Notes: a model not told the origin generated them from the letters alone. Positions 37,203-46,233 are shown, counted from the first letter of the stretch. The stretch is 64,000 bases of DNA from Desulfobacula toluolica Tol2 (GCF_000307105.1 NC_018645.1:1066578-1130577); one strand, 5' to 3'. A program made the numbers and translations.

Positions 37203-38222
37203 TCACCATTCCCGGCCCTTGGTCTGTTTTAACAGATAAATAAAAAACGGGCCGCCGATCAAAGCGGTTAAAATTCCCAGGGGCATTTCACTGGTGCTGA
37301 TCAACCGGCTGATGTCATCAACAATAACCAGGAAAGTGGCACCAATGGAAAAGGTGACCGGTATGAGATCCCGGTTGTTGTTTCCAATCATCATCCTGCC
37401 CATGTGAGGCACCACAAGACCTACCCAGCCGATAACTCCGCTGACGCAAACCGCTCCTGCAGTGGCCAGGGTGGCGCAGATAATAATGAATACCCGGTTG
37501 AGATTGACCTTTACCCCAAGAGATTGTGCCTCTTTGTCTCCCATGGCAAGAACATTCAGACGCCACCTGATTATCATCAGCCCGGCAGATCCCATAAACA
37601 TTGGTATTCCCGCCGTAAGGATCTGGCTGTATTCCGCACGGGAAAGGCTTCCCATGAGCCAGAACACAATGGCCGGCAGTTCATCGTAAGGGTCTGCAAC
37701 ATATTTTAAAAATGAAATCAGGGCTGAAAATATGGAACCAACGATAACTCCGCCCAGCACCAGGGTAATGGCCTGGGTGGAAGATGTGATACGGCCGATA
37801 AAAAAGCACAGAAATACGGCAACAAGGCCGAATCCGAAAGAAAACGGATATACATAAAAAAAATTTTTAAACAAAATAATGGCCAGGGCCGCACCAAACC
37901 CTGCACCAGAACTGACTCCAAGCATACCGGAACTGACCAGGGGATTTCTGAAAAGCCCCTGGAAAGCCGCTCCGCTGACTGCAAGACAACCGCCCACCAT
38001 GGCTCCGAGCAGAACCCTGGGCAGCCGGACATGCAAGATGATGCTAAAATGGGTGGCATTGATATCCTGGCCGGTGAAGGGCGAGGCCAGGATGGTTAAA
38101 ATGTCTGAAATGGATATTGGATAACGGCCCAGAAAAACGGAAATGAAAATCAGAACAAGAGGTGACCCAAAAAGGAGGATATAGAAGCGTATCCGGCTCA
38201 AGCGGTTGGATTGTTTCATCAT
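37203..38222 (-). CDS. FecCD/BtuC-type permease of importer A, second copy
   Basis: 339 residues from ATG 38222; a longer reading to 38297 would run into the TiaS-like gene and adds only a charged, non-helical stretch. Signatures are VRLPRVLLGAMVGGCLAVSG, FRNPLVSSGMLGVSSGAG, GVIGWVGLVVPHMGRMM and EMPLGILTALIGGPFF, with about ten helices. It is closest in the window to the permease at 5612. No strong ribosome site is visible, so translation may be coupled to the TiaS-like gene eight bases upstream. Confidence 0.9.
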   Translation of the reverse strand: MMKQSNRLSRIRFYILLFGSPLVLIFISVFLGRYPISISDILTILASPFTGQDINATHFSIILHVRLPRVLLGAMVGGCLAVSGAAFQGLFRNPLVSSGMLGVSSGAGFGAALAIILFKNFFYVYPFSFGFGLVAVFLCFFIGRITSSTQAITLVLGGVIVGSIFSALISFLKYVADPYDELPAIVFWLMGSLSRAEYSQILTAGIPMFMGSAGLMIIRWRLNVLAMGDKEAQSLGVKVNLNRVFIIICATLATAGAVCVSGVIGWVGLVVPHMGRMMIGNNNRDLIPVTFSIGATFLVIVDDISRLISTSEMPLGILTALIGGPFFIYLLKQTKGREW

Positions 38223-38229
38223 GATTTGC

Positions 38230-38979
38230 TTAATACAGTTTTGCTTCCTGCTTTGTAATGGTACGGTAGAAAATGCCCGTCTGATCTGAGTTTTCATTTG
38301 CCACTGCTATCAACACCTGGCGGCTGCCCATGCGGACGGTTTTTGTTTTTTCCGATCCAATATGAACCTGGGAATCAAGCGGCAACACGATTCCGGACCG
38401 GGTTACCAATTGGTCGATAAACGGATGCTTGCACAACTCGTCAACGCCGACAATATCTCCCGGTCGGCCCAGGTGATACCATCCCCTGTACCTGCCGTCA
38501 TCCCCGGAAATTCTCAGGCCGATACCGGCAACAGCCCCGACAACACCGTCGCCTGTGCCGCCGTGTTCTGACAGGTGAATTCCGACTTTTTCGGCAAGGG
38601 CATAGGCTGCAGCTTTGGACGATACATTTTGTTTGGCGTTTTTACCAAATTCAATGAGGCTGTTTTGATCAAGATCTTCAGTCAGGCCTGCCACGCAAAG
38701 CCCTGGATCCGAGCCTTTTTCAGCGCGGGTTTTCAGAAAATTTGCCATAAGCTCTATGACAGGGTCAATGGTCCCGTTTTTAAGGGTTAATTCAAAACAC
38801 ATGGAAGAGTTGTGGGATGTGTAGGGAATGTCTTCGTGGACAAAGAGCTGGTGGCGGCTGATGGCTGAACAGTCTGCCAACCCTTTTGTTGAAATTATAT
38901 TGCATAATTCCTCAACCAGCCATCCGGTTCCCTTGGTTCCGGGCATGTCCGTGTCATCAATACAGACCAGGTAATTCAT
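38230..38979 (-). CDS. TiaS-like protein (DDTD-motif domain) in an uptake operon
   Basis: 249 residues, cytosolic. The N-terminus CIDDTDMPGTKGTG matches the IDDTDSxxG.CT-type motif that starts archaeal TiaS, the ATP-dependent enzyme that attaches agmatine to tRNA-Ile cytidine; GLCVAGL and the C-terminal GSRQVLIAV region also fit that fold. It is much shorter than TiaS (about 420 residues) and lacks the OB-fold and zinc-ribbon ends. Sitting between a TonB receptor and its permease, it is unlikely to modify tRNA and may use the same chemistry on an imported compound (inference). AAAGAACA precedes the ATG, a weak site. Confidence 0.7.
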   Translation of the reverse strand: MNYLVCIDDTDMPGTKGTGWLVEELCNIISTKGLADCSAISRHQLFVHEDIPYTSHNSSMCFELTLKNGTIDPVIELMANFLKTRAEKGSDPGLCVAGLTEDLDQNSLIEFGKNAKQNVSSKAAAYALAEKVGIHLSEHGGTGDGVVGAVAGIGLRISGDDGRYRGWYHLGRPGDIVGVDELCKHPFIDQLVTRSGIVLPLDSQVHIGSEKTKTVRMGSRQVLIAVANENSDQTGIFYRTITKQEAKLY

Positions 38980-39010
38980 TGTTCTTTCCTTTGCTTGCGA
39001 TAAAAAAAAT

Positions 39011-39038
39011 AACAGCCCTTTTTTGCAAAAGGGCTGTT
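39011..39038 (-). terminator. Hairpin after the TonB receptor gene of locus 2
   Basis: AACAGCCCTTTT pairs with AAAAGGGCTGTT around four bases; on the reverse strand it is followed by ATTTTTTTTA. It lies eight bases after the receptor stop and before the importer genes, the same arrangement as in locus 1 at 4361. Confidence 0.8.
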
Positions 39039-39045
39039 TTGCATC

Positions 39046-41022
39046 TTAAAATTTAACCCGGACTCCTGCATAGGCGGTGCGTCCTTCACGGGGATATCCT
39101 ATGGTTTCTTCATAATCGTCATCAAAGAGGTTGTCCACCCCGACATAGACGAAATAATTTTCTTTGAACAGTTTTTGTTCCAGCTTCAGGTTGACAACTG
39201 TGTAGTCATCCAGTTCACTTTGTACAGTCTCGTCGTTGTTGTAATAATATTGATTGGCAATGTGAATGAAATCGGCATGGGCGCTCAAGCCAAAATCCCA
39301 TGTGTAGTTCAGTTCAATGGTGAACTTGTGTTCCGGCCGGTTCTGGAGTTCATCTCTCAATGAATCCTTTGATTGATCCTCGCTGTCCAGCAATGAATAG
39401 CCAAGAGCCATGGAGCCGGTTTCCAGGAAATGCTTGGACAGGCGGAAATCCATCCCCCTGAATTGATATTCATCGTAGTTTGAAGTGTTTCCACTGCTGT
39501 CTTCTTCAATAAAATCTTCCACATTATTCTGATAAACCGCCAGATCCAGTTGCATCTCCCAGGGCAGTTGCTGGGTGATACCCACCTCATAGTTGTCTGA
39601 CTGTTCCGTTGTCAGGTCTTCATTTCCATCACTGCCATAAAGCTGTTTGATGGAGGGAAACCTTATTTTTCGTGCATAAGAGGCCCGCAGGATGGTCTCA
39701 TCGGTCAGATTATAGGCAGTGGCGATCATATAACTGCCCTTATCGTCATCATTTCCGCTTTCTTTGGACAGCCAGTGATGACTGTATCCCAATACAAAGT
39801 CCAGGCTGGAAAAAAGTTGTCTTTTATATTCAAATGCTGCCGAGTAGATATCAAGATCATGGTTTTCATGTGAGGAAACAATATTCAGCTTTTTATCAAT
39901 CTCATCCAGATCAGATGTGTATTCATCTTTTTCGCCTGAAAAAGAGAACACTGCCTCACCTGATGCTTCAAAATCAAAGCTTGTCTGAAGAGTGACTCCC
40001 TGAATTGATGTTTTGCTGTTCTGTGTATAAGAGCCGCTCTTGGTGATGGCGCTGTAGGTGTCGTCATCATATCTGGCCGTATCTTCCTCGTATTCATTGG
40101 CAAAGGCCCAGGCCCTGAACCCCATGATGCCGTCTGGGTCGTAGCTCATGGATATCTGGCCTGACAGGGTGTCGAAATCTTCTGTTCTGTCGTATTTTAT
40201 TTTTTTATAATAAGAGTCGTCATTGTTGTTGATATACTGAGTAACTGGAGGTATTCCGAATTCTCCGGAAGATTTTTCAAGGGTTAGGCCCAGTTCGAAT
40301 TTTTCATTAACCTCAAAACCGATATTGCCGAAAAAGGAAAGCCTTTCATCATCGCTGTTTTCCCGGAGGCCACCGTCTTCATATTCGGCGTCCGTGAAAC
40401 TGTCCGACAGGGAAAATCCGTCTGAATCCGTATTGTTGACGCTTAAAAAGAAATTGACCTTTTCTTTGCCCCCGGAAATATTGGCCTGGGTGTAGTGGTT
40501 GCCCCGCTCATTTATCTGGGCGGAGGCATCCGTATGAAGCCCTTGGGTGCCCTGTTTGGTGATGATGTTTATGGCACCTGCCAAGCCGCCCTGTCCATAA
40601 AGCACGGAATTGTTACCATAGGAAACTTTTATTTTTGAAATATTTTCTGTGGAAATGAGGTGAGGGTCAAATTGTCCGTCATAGGTTGAATTGATGGGAA
40701 TGCCGTTTAAAAGCAGGATGACGTGCCGACTTCTGAACCCCCGCATGTCGATCCTGGGGGTGCCTTTGGCGCGAACACTCACATTCAGGCCGGGCACAAG
40801 TTCCAATGCCTTGTCAAGGGTTTTGGCATTCCGGTTTTTGATTTCCACATCAGTAACTTCTATGGTGGGAATGGTCTCTTTGCCCGGCATCTCAGCTGAT
40901 ACGACCACCTCACCCAGAGAATAGGGTTTTGTATCTGCAGGGGTTTGGCTTGCCTGGGCAGATGAAAGGTTCATCCCTATCCAGATGATAAATAAAAATT
41001 GATAAAATTTTGACCCTGTCAT
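39046..41022 (-). CDS. TonB-dependent receptor of locus 2
   Basis: 658 residues. Signal peptide ending SSAQAS, TonB-box region LGEVVVSAEMPGKE, plug with PRIDMRGFRSRHVIL, NGIPINSTYDG and NSVLYGQGGLAGAINIITKQ, and a barrel ending YPREGRTAYAGVRVKF. It is a paralogue of the locus 1 receptor (2320-4338), sharing the plug layout, an EYEDGGLRENSD-type loop and the C-terminus. AAAAGGAGA lies before ATG 41022. It heads the reverse-strand operon TiaS-like, permease, ATPase, binding protein. Confidence 0.93.
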   Translation of the reverse strand: MTGSKFYQFLFIIWIGMNLSSAQASQTPADTKPYSLGEVVVSAEMPGKETIPTIEVTDVEIKNRNAKTLDKALELVPGLNVSVRAKGTPRIDMRGFRSRHVILLLNGIPINSTYDGQFDPHLISTENISKIKVSYGNNSVLYGQGGLAGAINIITKQGTQGLHTDASAQINERGNHYTQANISGGKEKVNFFLSVNNTDSDGFSLSDSFTDAEYEDGGLRENSDDERLSFFGNIGFEVNEKFELGLTLEKSSGEFGIPPVTQYINNNDDSYYKKIKYDRTEDFDTLSGQISMSYDPDGIMGFRAWAFANEYEEDTARYDDDTYSAITKSGSYTQNSKTSIQGVTLQTSFDFEASGEAVFSFSGEKDEYTSDLDEIDKKLNIVSSHENHDLDIYSAAFEYKRQLFSSLDFVLGYSHHWLSKESGNDDDKGSYMIATAYNLTDETILRASYARKIRFPSIKQLYGSDGNEDLTTEQSDNYEVGITQQLPWEMQLDLAVYQNNVEDFIEEDSSGNTSNYDEYQFRGMDFRLSKHFLETGSMALGYSLLDSEDQSKDSLRDELQNRPEHKFTIELNYTWDFGLSAHADFIHIANQYYYNNDETVQSELDDYTVVNLKLEQKLFKENYFVYVGVDNLFDDDYEETIGYPREGRTAYAGVRVKF

Positions 41023-41069
41023 TATTTTTTAGTCTCCTTTTTGATGTTAATATTTTTATTAAGCCACAG

Positions 41070-41098
41070 TATCAAACATATCTGTTTGTATTTGTCAA
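41070..41098 (-). promoter_or_regulatory. Candidate promoter of the locus 2 operon
   Basis: Reverse strand: TTGACA (41098-41093), 17 bases, TTGATA (41075-41070). CAAACA and TGTTTG half-sites (41073-41088) form an imperfect palindrome over the spacer and might be a regulator site. Confidence 0.45.
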
Positions 41099-41443
41099 TT
41101 AAATCATGATTATACGATTGTTATTTGCATTTTGCTAATATATTACCAAAAAAAACGATAGTTCACCGCTATCTGTATTGATTTGATTTTTTTAATATTT
41201 TTTGCACATCAAAGTTGCAGGCCCACTAATTTTCTCGTGCTTAAAATATTATGATACCAAGGAGATTTTTGCTGCCAGGCTGGGTTTTGGATGAAATAGA
41301 AGATGCTTTGGATGCAAAAACAACATTTGATTGAATTTTCTCTGATATCAATACCTTTGTAAGCAAATATTGATAAATATATTCTAAGCTGGTGGTTATA
41401 AGTTGCCATTGGCAGTTATTGCTGGAAGTTTTTTGTTCAATCC
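41099..41443. other. Divergent intergenic region between loci 2 and 3
   Basis: About 345 bases of AT-rich DNA between the two divergent promoters, with no convincing gene on either strand. No cobalamin riboswitch signature (GGTGCC or the B12 box) is present, unlike the locus 1 regulator leader. Short open frames here lack ribosome sites and family features. Confidence 0.5.
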
Positions 41444-41472
41444 TTGACAAGACAAACCAGAAAGCATATTTG
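41444..41472 (+). promoter_or_regulatory. Candidate promoter of the locus 3 operon
   Basis: TTGACA (41444-41449), 17 bases, TATTTG (41467-41472), ending 26 bases before the binding-protein start codon. Confidence 0.45.
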
Positions 41473-41497
41473 AATTTAGCTATAAGTGAGGATAAAT

Positions 41498-42616
41498 ATG
41501 AGACATAAAAAAACAATAGATCAAAGAGGGTTTGTATCCTGTATTACTTTATCGGGTATTATTTTATCGGGGGTTGTACTGCTGCTTATCCCGGGCATTT
41601 TGGGGGCTACACAAATAAAGTCCCGCATCATAACAGATATGGCAGGACGAACAGTTTTGATTAAAGATCCGGTTGAGAAAATCGTCACCACGTTCAAGCC
41701 AGCAAGCCTTTGTATGCTTTCCCTGGGGCTTGCGCACAAGCTGGTCGGCATTGACACTCATTCCAAACAGGACCGCCTGCAACTATCTGTGTTTCCGGAT
41801 GTGGCAATGCTTACCGGGGTGGGATCAAAAACCATGGGCATTAATTTTGAAACCCTGGTCTCTTTGAAACCCGACCTTGTGATTCTCTATTCGCAAAAAG
41901 ACGGTCTTGCACTTGCCGACCGTTTGATTGCTTTGGGTATTTCTTCCATTGTGATCATGCCGGAAACATTTGACAGTATAAAGAAATCCCTGCGAGTAAT
42001 TGCGCTGGCAGCAGGAGAGTTGAAAAAAAGCCGGATTATAGAAAGACAGATGGATAAAACTTTAGATTTGTTGTCACAGCGGCTGGCAGGAGTGCCACAA
42101 AATCTGAAAAAGACAGGATATTTTGCCTCATCCAAGGGAATTTTCAGTACGACCACCGGTAATATGCTTCAGAATGAAATTTTTAACGCAGCCGGTGTTG
42201 AAAATGTTTCCAGCCACTTAACCGGATATTTCCAGAATATTTCTCCGGAGCAACTGGTGAAATGGAACCCGGATATCATAGTTTTGTCCCAGCACATGAA
42301 AAAGAGCGAGAATCAACGAATTTTTGATAAAGCCCTGCAGAAAGTAACAGCCATATCTCAAAAAAATGTTTACAGGTGCCCGTCAAGTATTGCCCCGTGG
42401 GATTTTCCTTCTCCATTGTCGGTGCTGGCAAGCCTCTGGATTGCTCAAAAAATTTATCCTGAAAGGTTTTCAGACCTTGAGATTGAAAAAAAAGCAGATG
42501 AATTTCACCAGGCTGTTTTTGGAAAAACATTAACACAAATGGGCGGCACCCTCAGTGATACTGTTAATAATGAAACAGATTATCACGTCACAGATCATAA
42601 CGACACAGACAATTAA
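41498..42616 (+). CDS. Chelate-binding protein of importer B, second copy
   Basis: 372 residues; ATG 41498 is preferred because GTGAGGA lies upstream. The N-terminal hydrophobic stretch (ITLSGIILSGVVLLLIPGIL) is a signal peptide or anchor without a lipobox. The fold shows DMAGRTVLIKDPVEKIVTT, NFETLVSLKPDLVILY, TTGNMLQNEIFNAAG and SPEQLVKWNPDIIVL, matching the B-type lipoprotein at 8219. The C-terminal ~25 residues are low-complexity (rich in Asp, Asn, Thr). It heads the forward operon. Confidence 0.9.
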   Translation: MRHKKTIDQRGFVSCITLSGIILSGVVLLLIPGILGATQIKSRIITDMAGRTVLIKDPVEKIVTTFKPASLCMLSLGLAHKLVGIDTHSKQDRLQLSVFPDVAMLTGVGSKTMGINFETLVSLKPDLVILYSQKDGLALADRLIALGISSIVIMPETFDSIKKSLRVIALAAGELKKSRIIERQMDKTLDLLSQRLAGVPQNLKKTGYFASSKGIFSTTTGNMLQNEIFNAAGVENVSSHLTGYFQNISPEQLVKWNPDIIVLSQHMKKSENQRIFDKALQKVTAISQKNVYRCPSSIAPWDFPSPLSVLASLWIAQKIYPERFSDLEIEKKADEFHQAVFGKTLTQMGGTLSDTVNNETDYHVTDHNDTDN

Positions 42617-42621
42617 AAAAA

Positions 42622-43647
42622 ATGAAAACTTTTTCTTCATCCAGGCAAGTGATTTATCTGCTGATTTTTGTTTTAACGGCTGCATTTGCCGTATCCGCTA
42701 TATCGGGCAGGGTGACAATCAAAATTTGCGATCTGACGGCTATTTTTTCAAACCTGTATAATGGCAGGGATTCGGTGGGAGATCTGATTCCAAAGGAACT
42801 TGTTTTTTTATGGATACGCTTGCCCAGATGCATTATGGCTGTTCTGGTGGGTTCAAGTCTTGCCGTATCGGGAGCTGTTTACCAGGCGTTGTTCAGAAAT
42901 CCGCTGGTGTCACCGGATATTCTGGGGGTGTCGGCAGGATGCACCTTTGGTGCGGCCCTGGGGCTTATTCTTCCTTTTGACTCTTTTTCTCTTGTCCATA
43001 TTCTGTCTTTTGGATTCGGGATTCTTGCGGTTTCCATGAGTGTGGGACTTGCAAAGGTGATTTCCATTAAACCAATGATTGTCCTGGTGCTGGCAGGTAT
43101 GGTTGTGCTGTCTTTTTTTAATGCCCTGCTCATGGCGATCAAATATTTTTCAGATCCCTATGACGAGCTTCCCAGCATTGTTTTCTGGGTCATGGGCAGT
43201 TTAAGCCGGGTGACCTGGGATACTATTCTGGTGATGGCACCTTTTACCCTGGCAGGATTGATCTTGTTCATTGTGCTGAGTTTCAGGCTTAATATTCTTT
43301 CCCTGGGGGATGTTCAGGCAAAATCCCTGGGTATGAACCCGTCTTTTTTCAGGATTATCCTGATTACGGCAAGTTCATTCATGGTGGCTGTTTCCGTTGC
43401 AACCTGCGGGCAGATATCATGGATAGGGCTTGTGATCCCCCATATGGCAAGATCTTTTGTGGGGCCGGAGCATGAAAAGATGATTCCAGTGACAGCGCTT
43501 ATGGGAGGTTTGTTTCTTTTGATTGCGGATTCTGCCGCAAGAAGTGTCTCTTCTGCTGAAATTCCAGTGGGGATTCTTACCGCCCTGACAGGAGCCCCGA
43601 TTTTCGGTTATTTTATGTTTAAGAACCGGAGTACCGGATGGCTGTAA
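42622..43647 (+). CDS. FecCD/BtuC-type permease of importer B, second copy
   Basis: 341 residues, about ten helices: WIRLPRCIMAVLVGSSLAVSG, FRNPLVSPDILGVSAG, ISWIGLVIPHMARSF and EIPVGILTALTGAPIFGYF. Closest in the window to the permease at 9247 (shared GPEH/GAEH..IPVTAL..GG and ARSV..EIP). It starts five bases after the binding-protein stop, with no clear ribosome site, and overlaps the ATPase gene. Confidence 0.92.
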   Translation: MKTFSSSRQVIYLLIFVLTAAFAVSAISGRVTIKICDLTAIFSNLYNGRDSVGDLIPKELVFLWIRLPRCIMAVLVGSSLAVSGAVYQALFRNPLVSPDILGVSAGCTFGAALGLILPFDSFSLVHILSFGFGILAVSMSVGLAKVISIKPMIVLVLAGMVVLSFFNALLMAIKYFSDPYDELPSIVFWVMGSLSRVTWDTILVMAPFTLAGLILFIVLSFRLNILSLGDVQAKSLGMNPSFFRIILITASSFMVAVSVATCGQISWIGLVIPHMARSFVGPEHEKMIPVTALMGGLFLLIADSAARSVSSAEIPVGILTALTGAPIFGYFMFKNRSTGWL

Positions 43648-44438
43648 CATTAGAATGCTGCAGCCTCGGTTTTGATTACGGGGATAAAAAGATTTTGAAA
43701 GACATTTGCTTTCAGGTGCAATCGGGCACTTTCTGTGCCGTTCTGGGCAGAAACGGTTCCGGCAAAACCACTTTGATTCATTGCCTGAACAGGATACTGA
43801 CAAAAATTTCAGGCCGGATACTGGTTCATGGAAGACCGTTGATGTCCCTTGCCCAGAACGAGATCGCACAATTGATCAGTCTGGTGCCCCAGGAGCATAT
43901 TGATGTTTTTCCCTATAAGGTGATTGATGTGGTGGTAATGGGAAGGGCACCTTTTTTAAAGATTGCGGCCAAGCCGGATGAGACAGATTATCAGATTGCC
44001 GCAAATGCCCTGAGGGAATTAAACGCCCAGGGGCTGGCCCATAAAAATTTCAACCGGATATCCGGCGGGGAACGTCAGATTACCCTGCTTGCCCGTGCCC
44101 TTGCCCAGACAACAAAGATCATGCTGTTAGATGAGCCAACAAATCACCTTGATTTTAATAACCAGTATCATCTGCTGTCATCCATCAAACAGCTTTGCCG
44201 TTCAAAAGGTATCAGTATTGTGGCTTCCATGCATGATCCCAATATGGCAACTTTGTTTGCCGATGATGTGATCATGTTGAAAAACGGTGAAATCATGGTC
44301 CAGGGAGATAAAAATTTGGTGATGACAACAAAAAATATTTCAGAACTTTATGGCACAAATACATCTGAGATCCGGCTGAATGCTCAACAAAAAATATTTC
44401 TTCCAAGCCATATATTAGAGGATCAGGAAAATGGTTAA
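43638..44438 (+). CDS. ABC transporter ATPase of importer B, second copy
   Basis: 266 residues: Walker A VLGRNGSGKTTLI, Q-loop VPQEH, signature ISGGERQITLL, Walker B IMLLDEPTNHLDF and switch SMHDPN as in the B-type ATPase at 10253. It begins ten bases before the permease stop and ends overlapping the CcsA-like gene by eight bases, so the next two membrane proteins are coupled to the importer. Confidence 0.93.
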   Translation: MAVTLECCSLGFDYGDKKILKDICFQVQSGTFCAVLGRNGSGKTTLIHCLNRILTKISGRILVHGRPLMSLAQNEIAQLISLVPQEHIDVFPYKVIDVVVMGRAPFLKIAAKPDETDYQIAANALRELNAQGLAHKNFNRISGGERQITLLARALAQTTKIMLLDEPTNHLDFNNQYHLLSSIKQLCRSKGISIVASMHDPNMATLFADDVIMLKNGEIMVQGDKNLVMTTKNISELYGTNTSEIRLNAQQKIFLPSHILEDQENG

Positions 44439-45156
44439 AATGATACAGATATTTCCAACCCTTGTCTATTGGATCATGTTCCTGCTGTTTGCAGGAGAAC
44501 TTGTACTCCTTTTGCTGAAAAAAGATACGATCGCAAAGTGGTTCAGGCACTTGGAGATCTTGACTTGCCTGGCAGGCGTGCTGTTCATTGTATTTGTCAC
44601 TGGACGGCCTCCGCTTTTCGGACCTTTTGAGGCTTGTGTTTACATCATATTTGTCGTGGTACTGCTGGCAAGAGGGTGCACAGGAAATGTTTTTTTAGTA
44701 AATTCAATTGTTGTTTTGCTGATATTGGCACTTGTGCTGGGAAAGCCCATGGCTGTAAATGATGACTATTATATGTATGACAATATATGGGTGATGCTGT
44801 TTTTTGATTTAAGACTTGTGGCAGCCGCCTTTTTTGTTCATGTCATGGTATTGCATCTGACTTGCTTTTTTGAAGGATTCAGGGAAAAGGCGGTCTTGTT
44901 AAAACAGGCACGGCATAAAATCCTTGTGGGCGCGCTTATTTATCTTTGCGGCGAGTGGTCAGGATCAGTCTGGTGCCTGAACTGGTTCGGGGATTCCTGG
45001 CAATGGAGCAATGGATTTTTTAAAGCCTCTTTGTTGTTTGTGCTGGTTATGATTGTCTGTCATATGCCTCCGGCTTTTGGAAATAACCGGTTGATACGAA
45101 CGTTATCTGGGTCGCTTCCCGGGATTTTTGCCCTGTGGATGATATTTTATCATTAG
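44431..45156 (+). CDS. CcsA/CcmC-like polytopic membrane protein
   Basis: 241 residues with about seven membrane helices. GEWSGSVWCLNWFGDSWQW followed by a helix containing MIVCHMPP resembles the Trp-rich (WWD-type) heme-handling segment of CcsA/CcmC cytochrome c maturation proteins, with candidate axial His residues in FFVHVMVLHLTCFF and CHMPP. It is smaller than full CcsA. Together with the ResB-like gene downstream it looks like a system II cytochrome c maturation pair, but no cytochrome gene is near. In a chelate-uptake operon it might handle heme or another tetrapyrrole (inference). Confidence 0.75.
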   Translation: MVKMIQIFPTLVYWIMFLLFAGELVLLLLKKDTIAKWFRHLEILTCLAGVLFIVFVTGRPPLFGPFEACVYIIFVVVLLARGCTGNVFLVNSIVVLLILALVLGKPMAVNDDYYMYDNIWVMLFFDLRLVAAAFFVHVMVLHLTCFFEGFREKAVLLKQARHKILVGALIYLCGEWSGSVWCLNWFGDSWQWSNGFFKASLLFVLVMIVCHMPPAFGNNRLIRTLSGSLPGIFALWMIFYH

Positions 45157-45168
45157 AGGAAAACCATT

Positions 45169-45960
45169 ATGATTCAAAAACTAAGCTCCATAAAATTTGC
45201 TTTTTATAATCTTGTTTGCCTGGTTTGCTTTATGGGGGCAGGAGTTTATTTGAGCCGCTGGTATAAAAACGATTTCAAGGTAATGAATGAGACCCTTATT
45301 TTTGAATGGCTTAAATCAGCCTGGTCACAAACCCCGGTTCTGGTGGTATGGTTTGCACTGCTGTGTCTGAGTGCTGGTTTGCTTTTTGTGAATACACTTT
45401 GCTGCAGTTTTACAAAACAGATCCAGGTGGCCAGAAAATCAGGCAAATTTGAAAAGTGGCTGTTTTTTGTGCTTCACTGCCTGTTTATTGTGGTACTGGC
45501 CTGTCATGGGCTCATCCTTGTGGTTGGTCACAAGCAGGGTAATATAACACTTTTTTCCAATTCAAAAATGCTGTTTCAAAACCAATATCTCATTGAAGTT
45601 TCTGATATCGTGTTCAAGGATGATATTAATATTTTAAAAGCCGGTAAACAAGAGCAGCGAATAATGATGACACGGGACAATATTCATCGCAAACAAAATT
45701 TTGCCATAGTATCGCTTTATCAGGCCTCAACCCTTATGGAAACAAAAAAAGTGATGATGCTGTCGCCGCTTCGGCATGGATCCATCCAGGTTGCCTTGAC
45801 GGACTTTATTGTTAAAAAAGCCGACAACCAGGAGCGCGTCGGGGTGAAGCTGACAATAACGGATAACCCTTTGAATATATTCTTTTTTACGATTTACGCC
45901 TTGATGATTTTAAGCCTTGGGGGGTATATTATAACAATATCCTGGGGTGGCCGGGACTGA
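45169..45960 (+). CDS. ResB/Ccs1-like membrane protein
   Basis: 263 residues. Helices near residues 10-28, 50-70 and 95-118 and a last helix near the C-terminus (IFFFTIYALMILSLGGYII) flank a ~110-residue periplasmic domain; the order and the VGHKQGNITLFSNSKM region resemble ResB/Ccs1, partner of CcsA in heme delivery to apocytochromes. Shorter than typical ResB (over 350). AGAGGAAA lies before ATG 45169. It ends the forward operon; no terminator is visible in the AT-rich gap that follows (45961-46134). Confidence 0.72.
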   Translation: MIQKLSSIKFAFYNLVCLVCFMGAGVYLSRWYKNDFKVMNETLIFEWLKSAWSQTPVLVVWFALLCLSAGLLFVNTLCCSFTKQIQVARKSGKFEKWLFFVLHCLFIVVLACHGLILVVGHKQGNITLFSNSKMLFQNQYLIEVSDIVFKDDINILKAGKQEQRIMMTRDNIHRKQNFAIVSLYQASTLMETKKVMMLSPLRHGSIQVALTDFIVKKADNQERVGVKLTITDNPLNIFFFTIYALMILSLGGYIITISWGGRD

Positions 45961-46134
45961 TAAATAAATACCTGACGCACCTATATGCATTGGTTTTAAA
46001 ATCTGATTTTACCTTACAGGCAGCTTTTACTCTAAAATAAATTAATCTCTTGAAGTAATGGATGAAAAGAATATATAAGCTATATATTTCGCATATTGCG
46101 AAAAAATCAGTGCAAATAGTAAGACAAAATACAG

Positions 46135-46205
46135 GAATCGGCTATTATATGCACAAATGAATCGGCTATATGCAAAGGTATCGTAATATGCAAAAGTTAT
46201 CGTAA
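46135..46205. repeat. Tandem short repeats upstream of the cas operon
   Basis: Two imperfect direct-repeat pairs: GAATCGGCTATTATATGCA (46135-46153) with GAATCGGCTATATGCA (46159-46174), and TATGCAAAGGTATCGTAA (46169-46186) with TATGCAAAAGTTATCGTAA (46187-46205). They end 29 bases before the first cas gene, so they may be regulator sites or part of the promoter. Confidence 0.5.
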
Positions 46206-46233
46206 ATGAAAAATAAAAGGATCTTATGCCATT

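Noticed and set aside
41099-41443. Second cobalamin riboswitch in front of loci 2/3
   Set aside because: Neither GGTGCC nor a B12 box is present on either strand.
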